Shown: piece after piece, positions 1-7,459 of the stretch
Position numbering within the stretch: the first letter of the stretch is position 1
Layout of the letters: each line of letters opens with the position of its first letter
Source: Rhodanobacter sp. FDAARGOS 1247
GTDB taxonomy: Bacteria; Pseudomonadota; Gammaproteobacteria; Xanthomonadales; Rhodanobacteraceae
NCBI RefSeq assembly: GCF_016889805.1
Contig: NZ_CP069535.1
Coordinates: forward strand, 2,356,001-2,420,000
Reading direction: 5' to 3'
Length of the DNA: 64,000 bases
The notes under the pieces: model-generated
The model's input: the letters and a program-made list of their open reading frames with translations, nothing else
The model's database searches: none
Told to the model about the DNA's origin: nothing
Program-made: the position numbers and the translations under genes

Positions 1-12
1 TTAGGTATCGCC

Positions 13-429
13 ATGGCAACTCAGCTGCCGCGTTCATGGCCAACCTTCGCTGGCGAAAGACGCGAGGCTGCCGAAGAACTGGATTTTGATTTGCCCCACA
101 ACCAAGAATTGATTCGTTGGATACAGAATTGCCCTCGCGATCAATTGGAAAAATTGAGCGACTACGCCAGCTATCGGCTGGAGCGCTTGCGCGAACGGCT
201 GCCATTGCTTACCGGCGGTATCGAGAAGCTAGGCGCACTGCCCGTCTTCATTGCGCTCTACATCCAGTTCAAGGACGCCCAATGGCCGCCGCACCCCAGC
301 TGGATTGAGATCGTCCTTGTCTTCGCGTTGGTATTTGGCTACTGGACGAGCCTTCTGCAGCTCAATGTGCGGTTCCGACTGCAGACGTACGACATGTTGT
401 TGAAGAAGGCGCTGAAAGAACTGACCTAA
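13..429 (+). CDS. Hypothetical protein with hydrophobic C-terminal half
   Basis: I do not recognise this 138-aa protein. The first ~60 residues are charged and probably helical. Two hydrophobic stretches follow (about residues 73-85 and 99-115), so it is probably a small inner-membrane protein with a cytoplasmic N-terminal part. The frame is open to the left edge of the window (there is no stop in bases 1-12), so the ATG at 13 may be internal and the gene could be longer. It is the only cargo gene of the island on the plus strand. A degenerate transposase-associated tag follows it within about 60 bases. No function is proposed. Confidence 0.6.
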   Translation: MATQLPRSWPTFAGERREAAEELDFDLPHNQELIRWIQNCPRDQLEKLSDYASYRLERLRERLPLLTGGIEKLGALPVFIALYIQFKDAQWPPHPSWIEIVLVFALVFGYWTSLLQLNVRFRLQTYDMLLKKALKELT

Positions 430-520
430 GATCGCTGTCAGAGCGGTGAAAGCTCAAGAAACATGTGGATCAAGGGCCTTTGAGAAAGCCCACTCTGCTC
501 CCTGTTTCCGCCCCCTGTTT

Positions 521-603
521 CCGAGCTCACCTGGAAATCCCGGGCGTACCGCTCCACATCACCCAGCGCGGAATCAATCGACGCGCCATCTTTCTGGATG
601 ACA
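521..603 (+). pseudogene. N-terminal fragment of a RAYT (REP-associated tyrosine transposase)
   Basis: These 28 codons read RAHLEIPGVPLHITQRGINR followed by RAIFLDD. This is the characteristic start of RAYT/TnpA-REP proteins (a PG.P.H...RG.NR...F..D pattern). The HUH and tyrosine parts of the domain are absent: the frame runs straight into repeated tag DNA (two AACAAAGGGGG stretches, 604-640). Upstream, two CCCTGTTTCC tags (487-522) directly abut the fragment. It is a dead remnant that complements, but does not adjoin, the C-terminal fragments further right. Confidence 0.6.
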
Positions 604-676
604 GAACAAAGGGGGCCAGAACAAAGGGGGTGACGAGCTTGAGTCAGTGCCAGTCGTCCCTGGCGCCTCTTTACTT

Positions 677-1486
677 TTAGCCAAGCATCGACATGGAGAC
701 CAATACAAACCCTGCGGCAGCAGAGATCAGAGAGCTGGCCACCGTGAACAGGATGAAGCCCAGCAAGGCGCGCAGCGCGGTCTTCCAGCGCGAGGAGCTC
801 TGGAAGTACTGCACCAGTGAAAAGACCAGATAGAAGAAGGCAAAGGGAACGACCCACATTTGCGCGCTTGGCAGCCACCTCTGGACGAGTACGGCAGCCG
901 CCATGAAAATGAAGGTCTGCACAGTCAGGAAGGCCGAGATCACCAGCCATTCGGGGTAGTTCAGCCCCCTGCCCTTGAATGCCAACCAGAAGGCCCCGGC
1001 CTGAAACGGCAGGAGAAGAAGCGTAAATGCGGCCAGGTGTGCATTGATCCAGTCTTTCACCGCAACGGCGGTCTTGGCCGACGCTGCAGCCGCTGCGCCT
1101 CCCTCAACCCCGACGCTGGAGCCCTCCACATAACCGGCGCCAGCCTGCAGGGAGGGGCCGATCAGATCGCCGCCCAGCAGAAACTTGCCAAGCAATACCA
1201 CCAGCGCCGCCGAGATCATCAACAGCAACATCGGCTTGACCTGGTTGGCGCGCCGCCCTTCGATGTAGTCGCGCATCAAATGGCCCGGCCGCAGCATCAG
1301 CTCCTTGAGCGAATAAAAGATGCCCCGGTCCATGTGCAGCACACTGTGCTCCAGCTCATGCCCGAGAAAATGCCAATCGATGCGGTGTGCGGGCGTGGTT
1401 TGGCCGCAAGTGGGACAGAATTTCTGGTCAGGACCGGCAATGGCGCGATCGCAATTGGCGCAAGCGCCCGATTGAAGCATTCTCAC
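677..1486 (-). CDS. DUF3667 family zinc-ribbon membrane protein
   Basis: A 269-aa protein with an N-terminal zinc ribbon (CANC at residues 9-12 and CPTC about 15 residues later). After it comes the conserved DUF3667 segment around HELEHSVLHMDRG and LKELMLRPG, then several hydrophobic segments (about residues 88-105, 150-170, 183-200, 210-228, 240-262). It is expected to be an inner-membrane protein; the biochemical role of DUF3667 is unknown. The start is uncertain. GTG at 1486 has an AAGGGG about 9 nt upstream, while an ATG two codons later (1480) is the alternative. It stands alone between transposase-derived fragments, with no operon partner. Confidence 0.8.
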   Translation of the reverse strand: MRMLQSGACANCDRAIAGPDQKFCPTCGQTTPAHRIDWHFLGHELEHSVLHMDRGIFYSLKELMLRPGHLMRDYIEGRRANQVKPMLLLMISAALVVLLGKFLLGGDLIGPSLQAGAGYVEGSSVGVEGGAAAAASAKTAVAVKDWINAHLAAFTLLLLPFQAGAFWLAFKGRGLNYPEWLVISAFLTVQTFIFMAAAVLVQRWLPSAQMWVVPFAFFYLVFSLVQYFQSSSRWKTALRALLGFILFTVASSLISAAAGFVLVSMSMLG

Positions 1487-1698
1487 TGTCTGCCGCCCCT
1501 TGAAGTGTCCTGCCTGATTTTTACACGAGCACGAACAGGAAGCGCGACCAGATCAAAGAAAAACCGCGTCTGATCATATGGGGCGGAAGATCGGGTCAAA
1601 CCGCACGGGTCAGTTTCGCTTTCCCATGCCGACGGGTCCTGCAAGCGGCGTCAGGTTCACTTGCTGACATGCGCGGTCGGTCAGCTCCCACGAAGTGC

Positions 1699-1994
1699 AA
1701 TGTTCGAGGATGATACTGGCGAGATGTGCGCCCGCCGATCTTGGGGCACTCGCGATGGGAAGCACCCCAAACGAACGCGCCCGTGCCTATCAAGCAATGG
1801 TTGAACGCAGGCATCGCACCCGACGACCTGCAGCAGCTGAGCGTGCACGCCAGCCAGGAGCGCGCCCTTGGTGACGAGCGCTTCCAGCACATGGTGGAAA
1901 GCACCCTCGGACGCCCGGCGGTATGTCGCACGCGTGGGCGGCCACCGCGGGCGGGCAGCCATGAGTGAATTTAATTAGCCACATCCCCTTTAAT
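1699..1994 (+). pseudogene. RAYT C-terminal fragment, copy 1, with AT-rich end motif
   Basis: This is the longest of five related plus-strand fragments. It encodes the tail WLNAGIAPDDLQQL through LGDERFQHMVESTLGRPAVC and a GRPP motif, typical of RAYT C-termini (LG.ERF...ALGR..). Compared with copy 4 it carries single-base insertions near 1770-1795 that break the frame, so it is dead. After the stop comes the end motif shared by all copies, ATTTAATTAGCCAC plus TCCCCTTTAAT (1968-1994). The 200 bases upstream (1487-1698) hold no gene I can support, only a minus-strand tag remnant (TCAGGTTCACTTGC, 1651-1664). Confidence 0.6.
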
Positions 1995-2071
1995 ATGGCG
2001 CGATCCTCGCGCCGCATGAAACACAGCGGCGGGTGGTCAGCGGCAAGACGGGCATTGCTCCTCACGATCAC

Positions 2072-2124
2072 AGGGAAGGGCAAGTGCGGGCCCATTGACC
2101 CCGGCGGCGAAATGGTGACCTCGT
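2072..2124. repeat. Island tag G, copy 1
   Basis: A short repeat with the core GCAAGTGCGGGCC.ATTGAC and then GCGAAATGGTGACC. It recurs at 3226-3288 and about 6897-6966. This copy is the most diverged (ACCTCG instead of ACCCC at the end). It lies between RAYT copy 1 and the 3' end of the Imm11 gene. Confidence 0.6.
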
Positions 2125-2156
2125 TAGTTCTTGGTTGCCCGAACCCCGTTGGCGTC

Positions 2157-2717
2157 TCAGCACACCCGCGTCAAGGTTGATCCACGAAGCCCCGCTCCAA
2201 TCAGCAAACGGCTCAGCTCTGCGTGCGCCGCCTCGTTCAAATAGATGTCCATTTTCTTCCGCAACGGGTCTTTGAACACTTGTGCGCTGAGCGGTACGGA
2301 GTCCGGCAGGAAGGCTGGCTTGATGACCTTCTTGCCCTCGGTCTCCGAGCGATCGAAGTCAATGCACTGAACGACGTTTGTGACGTTGTAGAAGTACAGA
2401 CGCTGATCGCCGCCACCGAGGCCTGTCTCGTCGACCATGTCGAGTTCCAGGAACTGACCGAACGGCTCAAGAAAGCTTTTGAGCGCCTCATAGGCCTTTC
2501 TGTTCAAGACGACGCTCGCGCCCATCACGAAGCTCAGGTCTCCCAGCGGGTGTTGCTTCTTCTTGACCCGCTCGATACCGGGCATGACCTGGGGTCGGAT
2601 ATCCCATGTCTTGTGCGTGCCATCGGCTGTGAACACACCAGCCAGGATGTCCTCGTCCCGCACCGGCAGTAGCGTCGTGAACCCGTTTGCTGCACCACTC
2701 CAATTCCAGATTTGCAT
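2157..2717 (-). CDS. Imm11-family (DUF1629) immunity protein
   Basis: A 186-aa protein with the features of Imm11: a cysteine-poor alpha/beta protein with a central LNRKAYEALKSFLEPFGQFL segment, a LYFYNVTNVVQCIDFDRSE strand region, and a C-terminal helical part ending near LLIGAGLRG. Imm11 proteins neutralise nuclease-type polymorphic toxins in the cytoplasm and are encoded directly downstream of the toxin. I chose ATG at 2717; an upstream in-frame TTG at 2729 is less likely. The start lies only 8 nt after the stop codon of the toxin-like remnant (2726-2896) on the same strand, as expected for such a pair. The antitoxin half appears intact while the toxin is truncated. Confidence 0.72.
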   Translation of the reverse strand: MQIWNWSGAANGFTTLLPVRDEDILAGVFTADGTHKTWDIRPQVMPGIERVKKKQHPLGDLSFVMGASVVLNRKAYEALKSFLEPFGQFLELDMVDETGLGGGDQRLYFYNVTNVVQCIDFDRSETEGKKVIKPAFLPDSVPLSAQVFKDPLRKKMDIYLNEAAHAELSRLLIGAGLRGSTLTRVC

Positions 2718-2725
2718 GGCGTGCC

Positions 2726-2896
2726 TCAATAGACAAATTGGCCGCGCATCAGCCGACCGGAAATCGACCGCAAGATGCCACGGAGTTCCTGAGCATCCGA
2801 GGTATCGTCCGCGCCGGCCAACTCGGCCACGACGTTCGATCCGTATGGATGTGCTGATGCGGAGAGGCGTTGGGCATGCTGGCAGTTTTTGTGGTG
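2726..2896 (-). pseudogene. 3' remnant of a polymorphic-toxin gene upstream of Imm11
   Basis: An open minus-strand frame of about 56 codons without a start. It ends in a stop 8 nt before the Imm11 start and reads (in part) SASAHPYGSNVVAEL and ELRGILRSISGRLMRGQFVY. The pattern of a His-Pro-Tyr followed by a helical LR..L..I..RL..G.F tail resembles the extreme C-terminus of AHH/HNH-like toxin domains that pair with Imm11; that assignment is inference. The frame is cut at 2897 by the GAAACAGGGGTCAG tag, so the rest of the toxin was lost at a tag junction. Confidence 0.5.
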
Positions 2897-3029
2897 GAAA
2901 CAGGGGTCAGAGGACGGAAACAGGGGTCAGAGTCGACTTTCGAAACAGGGGTCAGAGTCGACTTTTGAAGTGCACTCTGCCCCCTGTTTCCGACCCTGTT
3001 TCCGAAAAGTGCACTCTGACCCCTGTTTT
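2897..3029. repeat. Tag P block 1 with 49-bp palindrome
   Basis: Contains three direct GAAACAGGGGTCAGAG units (2897, about 2920 and 2942) followed by the inverted form ACTCTG.CCCCTGTTTC twice. The units at 2942-2958 and 2974-2990 are 17-bp arms with one mismatch around a GTCGACTTTTGAAGTGCAC centre. This is a REP-like palindrome. The same block recurs at 5200-5304, and a single unit at 3983-4010. It joins the toxin remnant directly to RAYT copy 2. Confidence 0.7.
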
Positions 3030-3120
3030 CCTCGGACGCCCTGCTGTGTGCCGCACGCGCGGCCGACCACCGCGCACAAGCAGCCAGGAAGACATTTAAT
3101 TAGCCACGTCCCCTTTAATT
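3030..3120 (+). pseudogene. RAYT C-terminal fragment, copy 2 (truncated)
   Basis: Only the last 22 codons of the RAYT tail remain (LGRPAVCRTRGRPPRTSSQE and stop). They are fused exactly to the tag TGACCCCTGTTTT on the left. The AT-rich end motif ATTTAATTAGCCACGTCCCC (3093-3120) follows, then an extra TCTCTTTAATT duplication. Confidence 0.6.
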
Positions 3121-3178
3121 CTCTTTAATTCTCTGTACGGCTCTCTAAAGACACGCCCTAAACCATTAACGATAGAAG

Positions 3179-3216
3179 GGACGGAGGGAATTATCTCTAC
3201 TTAACTCCCTCCGTCC
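3179..3216. terminator. Inverted repeat 3' of the GIY-YIG gene
   Basis: Perfect 11-bp arms (GGACGGAGGGA at 3179-3189 and TCCCTCCGTCC at 3206-3216) around a 16-nt AT-rich loop. It lies 75 nt past the stop of the minus-strand GIY-YIG gene and could act as its terminator, although there is no long U tract. The arms do not occur elsewhere in the island. Confidence 0.4.
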
Positions 3217-3225
3217 TCATTTGCC

Positions 3226-3288
3226 CCGGGAAAGAGCAAGTGCGGGCCTATTGACTACGGACAGCGAAATGGTGACCCCTGTTTCTCG
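3226..3288. repeat. Island tag G, copy 2
   Basis: GGGAAAGAGCAAGTGCGGGCC followed by TATTGACTACGGAC and GCGAAATGGTGACCCCTGTTT. It is nearly identical to the copy at 6897-6966. It ends 3 nt before the stop codon of the GIY-YIG gene, so this cargo gene is trimmed closely at its 3' end by the tag. Confidence 0.65.
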
Positions 3289-3290
3289 TT

Positions 3291-3956
3291 CTACATACGT
3301 TCCATCCGAACGTTCAGGATGTCGTTTGCGAAGCCCCTTACTAGAAGGGCCTCCATTTTGTTAATCATTGGGCCTTCAACCTCATAGACGCTGACATAGG
3401 CGGCCAGATCGTTAAGCTTAAGCTGGGTCCGGGTAGGCTGCCGACCCAGCGTGTAGGCAGCCTTGAAATTCTGCCTACGCGTCGGATGACTAACTCGATA
3501 TACAGTTTGTGTATCACGCTGCCGATTGAAAGCATTCTTGATTTCGTGCCAGAGCGACTGGTCTTTGGCCTTGCCAACGTAAAGTGCTCGGCCGCGCGAA
3601 TCGTAGAAGATATAAACACCCTTTGCCTCGGAGAGGCACTTCCGAAGCTGAACATGCAGGGGATTGTCGTCTTTCCCAGTAGCGAAAAGCTCGTACTTGA
3701 TCCCGCCCGCGGACTCGACAGGATTGATCGGAAAATATTCAATGATCGGCCGTAGCATTCCGTCGTGCGCTCGTGAGACTGCCGCCTTGCTCGCACTCCT
3801 GATGATATTGCAGATCTGGCGCGGTGACAGGTCAGCTTTCTGCCGCTTCCAAGCTCCAATTGATATCTCTGTTACGCCTAGATGCTTTGCCAGAGCACGA
3901 TCAGTCCCCAACGACATTTGCCGCCTAAGATAACTAACGAGTTCATCGCCCTTCAT
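3291..3956 (-). CDS. GIY-YIG nuclease domain protein with N-terminal HTH
   Basis: A 221-aa protein. The N-terminal ~75 residues look like a helix-turn-helix (SLGTDRALAKHLGVTEISIG then a basic, helical LSPRQICNII segment). The C-terminal half carries the GIY-YIG signature: GVYIFYDSRGRALYVGKAK, the helix WHEIKNAFNR, and a late acidic residue in MEALLVRGFANDILNVRME. GIY-YIG domains cut DNA at a single metal site, so this is a likely DNA-binding nuclease; its target is unknown. ATG at 3956 is supported by a perfect AGGAGG 6 nt upstream; an open frame continuing left of it is repeat DNA. There is no methyltransferase or other partner. It stands alone between tags. Confidence 0.75.
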   Translation of the reverse strand: MKGDELVSYLRRQMSLGTDRALAKHLGVTEISIGAWKRQKADLSPRQICNIIRSASKAAVSRAHDGMLRPIIEYFPINPVESAGGIKYELFATGKDDNPLHVQLRKCLSEAKGVYIFYDSRGRALYVGKAKDQSLWHEIKNAFNRQRDTQTVYRVSHPTRRQNFKAAYTLGRQPTRTQLKLNDLAAYVSVYEVEGPMINKMEALLVRGFANDILNVRMERM

Positions 3957-3982
3957 GAGACACCTCCTGAATAACCAAGCAA

Positions 3983-4010
3983 CGAAAAGTGCACTCTGAC
4001 CCCTGTTTCG
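3983..4010. repeat. Tag P, single unit
   Basis: AACGAAAAGTGCACTCTGAC followed by CCCTGTTT, the same sequence as in the 2897-3029 and 5200-5304 blocks. It lies 26 nt upstream of the GIY-YIG start codon, so it marks the 5' boundary of that cargo gene. Confidence 0.65.
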
Positions 4011-4016
4011 CGGCAC

Positions 4017-4218
4017 CTGCGTACGTACGCCAGCCAGGAACGCGCCCTTGGTGACGAGCGCTTCCAACGCATGGTGGAAACCACCCTCGGACGCCCTGCT
4101 GTGTGCCGCCCGCGCGGCTGGCCACCGCGCAGAAGCAGCCAGGAAGACAATTAATTAGCCACGTCCCCTTTAATTCCTGCAGCCAGAAGACATTTAATTA
4201 GCCACGTCCCCTTTAATT
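4017..4218 (+). pseudogene. RAYT C-terminal fragment, copy 3, with duplicated end motif
   Basis: Begins within the ASQERALGDERFQRMVETTL part of the tail. Single-base differences put it out of frame with the GRPP end, so no product is expected. Its AT-rich end motif is present twice in tandem (4148-4175 and 4191-4218), the second copy with a short piece of RAYT end (GCCAGAAGACAT) in front. Local duplication or slippage of the end is therefore visible. Confidence 0.6.
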
Positions 4219-4317
4219 CCGACGTCATGATGCCCGGCCCCATCGGGCCCGAATGGGCCATCTCAACCTGACCCCGCTCTTGAACAAAGAAGGCGCTCCA
4301 CTGGATGTGGAAGCCCG

Positions 4318-5124
4318 CTATTTCCGAGCAACCGGAGCGGGGCGGTTGCCCGCTTCTACGCCATGGGCCTCGGTCGACTCTATGAAAGCAAGTGAAGTAG
4401 GACTAACGAGCTTGAATAGACGTTTTGCCTTATCGTCGCTCGGCAGGATCAAAAGCAATTGATCACCGACAGGTCCAACCAATCGCCATGGACGACTGTC
4501 GGACGTTGCCAGCACCGTGACGAGCGGCAAGTGGGACGCACTCGCACCCTGGAATTCAGCACTCGCTTGCCCGATGAAGCCCGGGGCGAAGATCAACCCA
4601 TAGACGACAATGCCGTCGTAAAGATAGGGCATGTAGCCTTCAAACCGTCTTCCGCTCGCAAGTATGGCCGTCAATTCGCCAACCGATACCCCGGTCGCGA
4701 TCGCCCAAAAGAGTCCAGTCAGAAAAGTAAATCCATGCGCCCAAGAGGTTTTGAGCAAACCCCACGGGGGATCGCTAAGGACCCAAGTGATGCATCCAGA
4801 AAGCATCCAAAATACAGCCCACCTGCCAAGTCGCTTGGCAGTGGAATGGCCGGCTATGAAGTGCATGACGCAACCCGCGCTCAACACAGCTGTCAAGGAA
4901 ACAACCCAAGCCGCTGAGCGTGCTACCTGCGCAATACTCATCAGGTCGAACGCCCACCTGGCGCCAAGCTCCGAATAATAAGCTGCTGACATCCGCCATC
5001 CGACGACGTAAGCGATCGCAGTGATTCCCAGAACGCCACTAGCAATTTTCGGCAGTGCGGAAAGGAGCCGGCCGGCGGCCAACAATGGCGCTGAAGTGTT
5101 TGTCTGTTCCTGATCTTCGCTCAT
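4318..5124 (-). CDS. Hypothetical multi-pass membrane protein
   Basis: A 268-aa protein that I do not recognise. After an acidic/polar N-terminus (SEDQEQTNTS) there are about five hydrophobic segments: residues ~28-48, 65-85, 100-118, 128-148 and 170-188. A soluble C-terminal ~70 residues contains PWRLVGPVGDQLLLILPSDD. ATG at 5124 is chosen because a GGGGG tract lies 5-8 nt upstream; the frame extends to a TTG at 5169 without better support. It is a single gene flanked by tag blocks on both sides. Nothing in the sequence points to a substrate or partner. Confidence 0.65.
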   Translation of the reverse strand: MSEDQEQTNTSAPLLAAGRLLSALPKIASGVLGITAIAYVVGWRMSAAYYSELGARWAFDLMSIAQVARSAAWVVSLTAVLSAGCVMHFIAGHSTAKRLGRWAVFWMLSGCITWVLSDPPWGLLKTSWAHGFTFLTGLFWAIATGVSVGELTAILASGRRFEGYMPYLYDGIVVYGLIFAPGFIGQASAEFQGASASHLPLVTVLATSDSRPWRLVGPVGDQLLLILPSDDKAKRLFKLVSPTSLAFIESTEAHGVEAGNRPAPVARK

Positions 5125-5199
5125 ATGCGCCCCCGTTTCTCCGTAAAGGGTAGCCCATTGCGGCGTCAATTTCGGCCTAAACGGGGCGGAGAAAGTTAA

Positions 5200-5304
5200 G
5201 GAAAACAGGGGTCAGAGTCGACTTTTAAAATGCACTCTGCCCCCCCTGTTTCCGACCCTGTTTCCGAAAAGTGCACTCTGACCCCTATTTTCAACCCCTG
5301 TTTT
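5200..5304. repeat. Tag P block 2 with palindrome
   Basis: Repeats the arrangement of block 1: GAAAACAGGGGTCAGAGTCG, an AT-rich centre, TGCACTCTGCCCCCCCTGTT, then CCGACCCTGTTTCCGAAAAG and a further TGCACTCTGACCCC unit. Small indels (an extra C, and AAAA in place of GAAG) distinguish it from block 1. It separates the membrane protein gene from the amidotransferase-like gene. Confidence 0.7.
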
Positions 5305-5318
5305 CTCTCTGAGGTTTA

Positions 5319-6713
5319 TCAGATTCGCACACCAGCTGCGCTCAACTTGGAGAGCGCCTCTCGATACAAATTTCCGGCACCGACTGGCTTGCCCTCCCTA
5401 TCCAAATCATGGGATTCAGCGATGAGACGAATGGCGTCTGCAGTCAATTCCATGCGCCCAGACCAAAGGTCACGAGAAAACTGGGTGATTACGGCTTTGA
5501 CGAGTCGACCAGCCGCCTCGAAGTCGCCGCGATCCGCTTCCCGCACGGCATTGCCAATTACGGCGAAGGCACGTGCCTCCCGATCCAGTGCCTTGGCGAT
5601 ACCCGCCCTTCGCTGCTGCGCTGTGAGCGCCGCCCCCACGATGAATAGGAAAAGCCGTTGGGCGTGTATACGCCCCCCAACAGACCCTTGCGCCTGGCCG
5701 GGCATGCCTGGCATGTAAGTTTCAGGATGCCACTGTATGCCTATCTGGGGCGCTCCAAAGCGTGTTTCAAAGGCCTCTACAGTGGCTGACAACGGATCGT
5801 CGCAGAATGCTGAGATTTCCAGCATTTTGTCTGGATCTACCGCACTCGGATCGACGGGCGCCAAACCGAAATCATTGCGTTTGGCATTGTACCTAATGCA
5901 GGCAACCGCCCAATGTGTAGAGTTTATCCCACTCAATTTTCCGCCACGATCACCGACCATGGTTTCAGGGCTGATCCTTACACCGTGGGAGAGCCCCCAG
6001 ACATCGCTCGCTTGGGTCGACACCGACTTGTGTTTACCCCTCTCCGCAAGTGGCAATGTGCGCACCTTCCCACCGTAACTTTCCAGCAAACGCCATGAGC
6101 CAGCGCAAATGGCGAGAACAGGAATCCCGCGCACACGGGCAATGTCGAGCAGCCTTGCTTCATATGGGGCACGACTCGCGGCCTCCGTGAACTCTCGCAG
6201 GGCCTTGTCGTAAGCCGCTCCAGCCTTCCTCCCGCCCGGGCGGTCGGGACCCGGGTCCAACTTGCGGTTGAAGTTTCGCTCCTCCGAGGATCGATCCAAG
6301 TGTTGCGATGTGGCTGATTGACTGGCCGGGGCAGCAGGTGCGCCAGGGATATACAGCAGATCTATGCCATCCAGCTCGTTGAAGGAACAGAACGCATCTC
6401 GATTCGGTGTCACGGGCCCCGACGCCCCCGCAGGCAGCGGTACACAAACGACTCTGCAGCCGGGACCCGGAATCAGGTCATTAATCGCCAACAAGCCTTT
6501 GACGTCATGGTCGCCGTGAACGGCTCCGCCACCATCCGTGCGAAAGCACACCCCAATCCGAACTGTGGGCAGCGAAGATTCTTTCTTAACCGTACGCGCC
6601 AACCCACTATGTTCAAGCAATTCTCTAGCTTTGGCGACATGTTGCTGCGCTTTCAATTGCGATATTTCGTTTGCAACACGAACAGATGATTTCTGGAATT
6701 TGGCGTCGACCAT
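5319..6713 (-). CDS. Class-I glutamine amidotransferase / peptidase C26-like protein
   Basis: A 464-aa protein with a GATase1-type core. The nucleophile elbow is IPVLAICAGSWRLLESYGG (Cys near residue 205), and the catalytic His-Glu pair is in IGIQWHPETYMPG (near residue 335). This resembles gamma-glutamyl-GABA hydrolases (peptidase C26), which cleave gamma-glutamyl bonds. Two parts are unusual. A polar insert after IPGAPAAPAS (about residues 120-160) precedes the nucleophile, and a ~120-residue helical C-terminal extension follows the His-Glu motif. C26 enzymes are typically about 250 aa. ATG at 6713 has AAGGAG 7 nt upstream, so the N-terminal ~50 residues, rich in charged helix, are probably real. 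The substrate is unknown. Confidence 0.65.
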   Translation of the reverse strand: MVDAKFQKSSVRVANEISQLKAQQHVAKARELLEHSGLARTVKKESSLPTVRIGVCFRTDGGGAVHGDHDVKGLLAINDLIPGPGCRVVCVPLPAGASGPVTPNRDAFCSFNELDGIDLLYIPGAPAAPASQSATSQHLDRSSEERNFNRKLDPGPDRPGGRKAGAAYDKALREFTEAASRAPYEARLLDIARVRGIPVLAICAGSWRLLESYGGKVRTLPLAERGKHKSVSTQASDVWGLSHGVRISPETMVGDRGGKLSGINSTHWAVACIRYNAKRNDFGLAPVDPSAVDPDKMLEISAFCDDPLSATVEAFETRFGAPQIGIQWHPETYMPGMPGQAQGSVGGRIHAQRLFLFIVGAALTAQQRRAGIAKALDREARAFAVIGNAVREADRGDFEAAGRLVKAVITQFSRDLWSGRMELTADAIRLIAESHDLDREGKPVGAGNLYREALSKLSAAGVRI

Positions 6714-6860
6714 GCTCAATCTCCTTAATGCGCTGTCTCAAACTCCGTGATGGATCTATCCGAGAGTGCGGAAATCGGCACTCAACTAGGGGCGCTTCCT
6801 GTTTCTCAACGACATGCCCGTAGCAGGCCTTCGCACGGCACGCTTCTCAGAGGTTCAGAC

Positions 6861-6966
6861 GGCTGTAAGCGAACCTGACCCCGTTTTTGCTCGATCACCG
6901 GGGAAGAGCAAGAGCAAGTGCGGGCCTATTGACTACGGACGGCGAAATGGTGACCCCGTTTTTACT
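6861..6966. repeat. Tag T followed by tag G copy 3
   Basis: GGCTGTAAGCGAACCTGACC and CCGTTTTTG (tag T) are followed by the tag G sequence GAGCAAGTGCGGGCCTATTG to GGTGACCCCGTTTTTAC. Tag T recurs at 7460-7497, 7904-7940, 8090-8117 and 8196-8237. The two tag families sit side by side here, 25 nt from the stop of the small cysteine-rich gene. Confidence 0.65.
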
Positions 6967-6991
6967 TTGTTTTGTCTCCTTTTAATTGCCT

Positions 6992-7327
6992 CTATCTCCG
7001 ACAATCGCCGAGGTACCGGTCATATACCCCGGCCCGAGCGCACGACTTGACGCATAGCAACCAAGTTCGCTTCCACAAGGCTGGGTTGCCAACCATATTA
7101 ATTGAGGCCTCCTTGCAACGCTTGGGTGATGCATCTACGTAACAGTTCACTGCGTCGCCCCCAGCCTTTTGGCAAACGGCGATTTCATCGAGCGTAGGCA
7201 CGAGGTCTGGATCAGGTTTAGACATTTCACGCACAGCCGCAACCAAGCGCCGAAATTCAGACCCGTTGTTGGACGGTGGAGGAGTCGCAGTGCTCTGCCA
7301 GGCGAAAAAAATAAAGCCCATTAACAT
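6992..7327 (-). CDS. Small cysteine-containing protein, possibly exported
   Basis: A 111-aa protein that I do not recognise. It starts with a hydrophobic stretch (MLMGFIFFAW) followed by a small/polar STATPPPSNN segment, which could be a short signal peptide or anchor. The remainder contains six cysteines (in VCQKAGG, VNCYVD, RCKEA, LCVKSC and GDCRR), suggesting disulfides in the periplasm. The ATG is preceded by AGGAGG at a 7-nt spacing, which strongly supports translation. The gene is flanked by tags on both sides and has no partner. Confidence 0.55.
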   Translation of the reverse strand: MLMGFIFFAWQSTATPPPSNNGSEFRRLVAAVREMSKPDPDLVPTLDEIAVCQKAGGDAVNCYVDASPKRCKEASINMVGNPALWKRTWLLCVKSCARAGVYDRYLGDCRR

Positions 7328-7459
7328 TGTCGACCTCCTCTTTTCTATTCGCGGAACAGGTCAAGCATAAAAACGTGGCTAGGTTCCCTTCTACCCCACC
7401 TCAGCCATCCAGACATCTTGCCGCTACGCAGCGGGGCAGTTCACCTTCGCCGTGCGCCA

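Noticed and set aside
1699..1994. RAYT copy 1 as an intact short gene (1726-1968)
   Set aside because: Comparison with copy 4 shows single-base insertions. The first third of the frame is out of register with the family, and no catalytic domain is present.
2897..3029. Direct repeats with short spacing, resembling a CRISPR array
   Set aside because: The units are inverted as well as direct, the spacing is uneven, spacers are not unique 30-mers, and no cas genes are nearby. They are palindromic tags.
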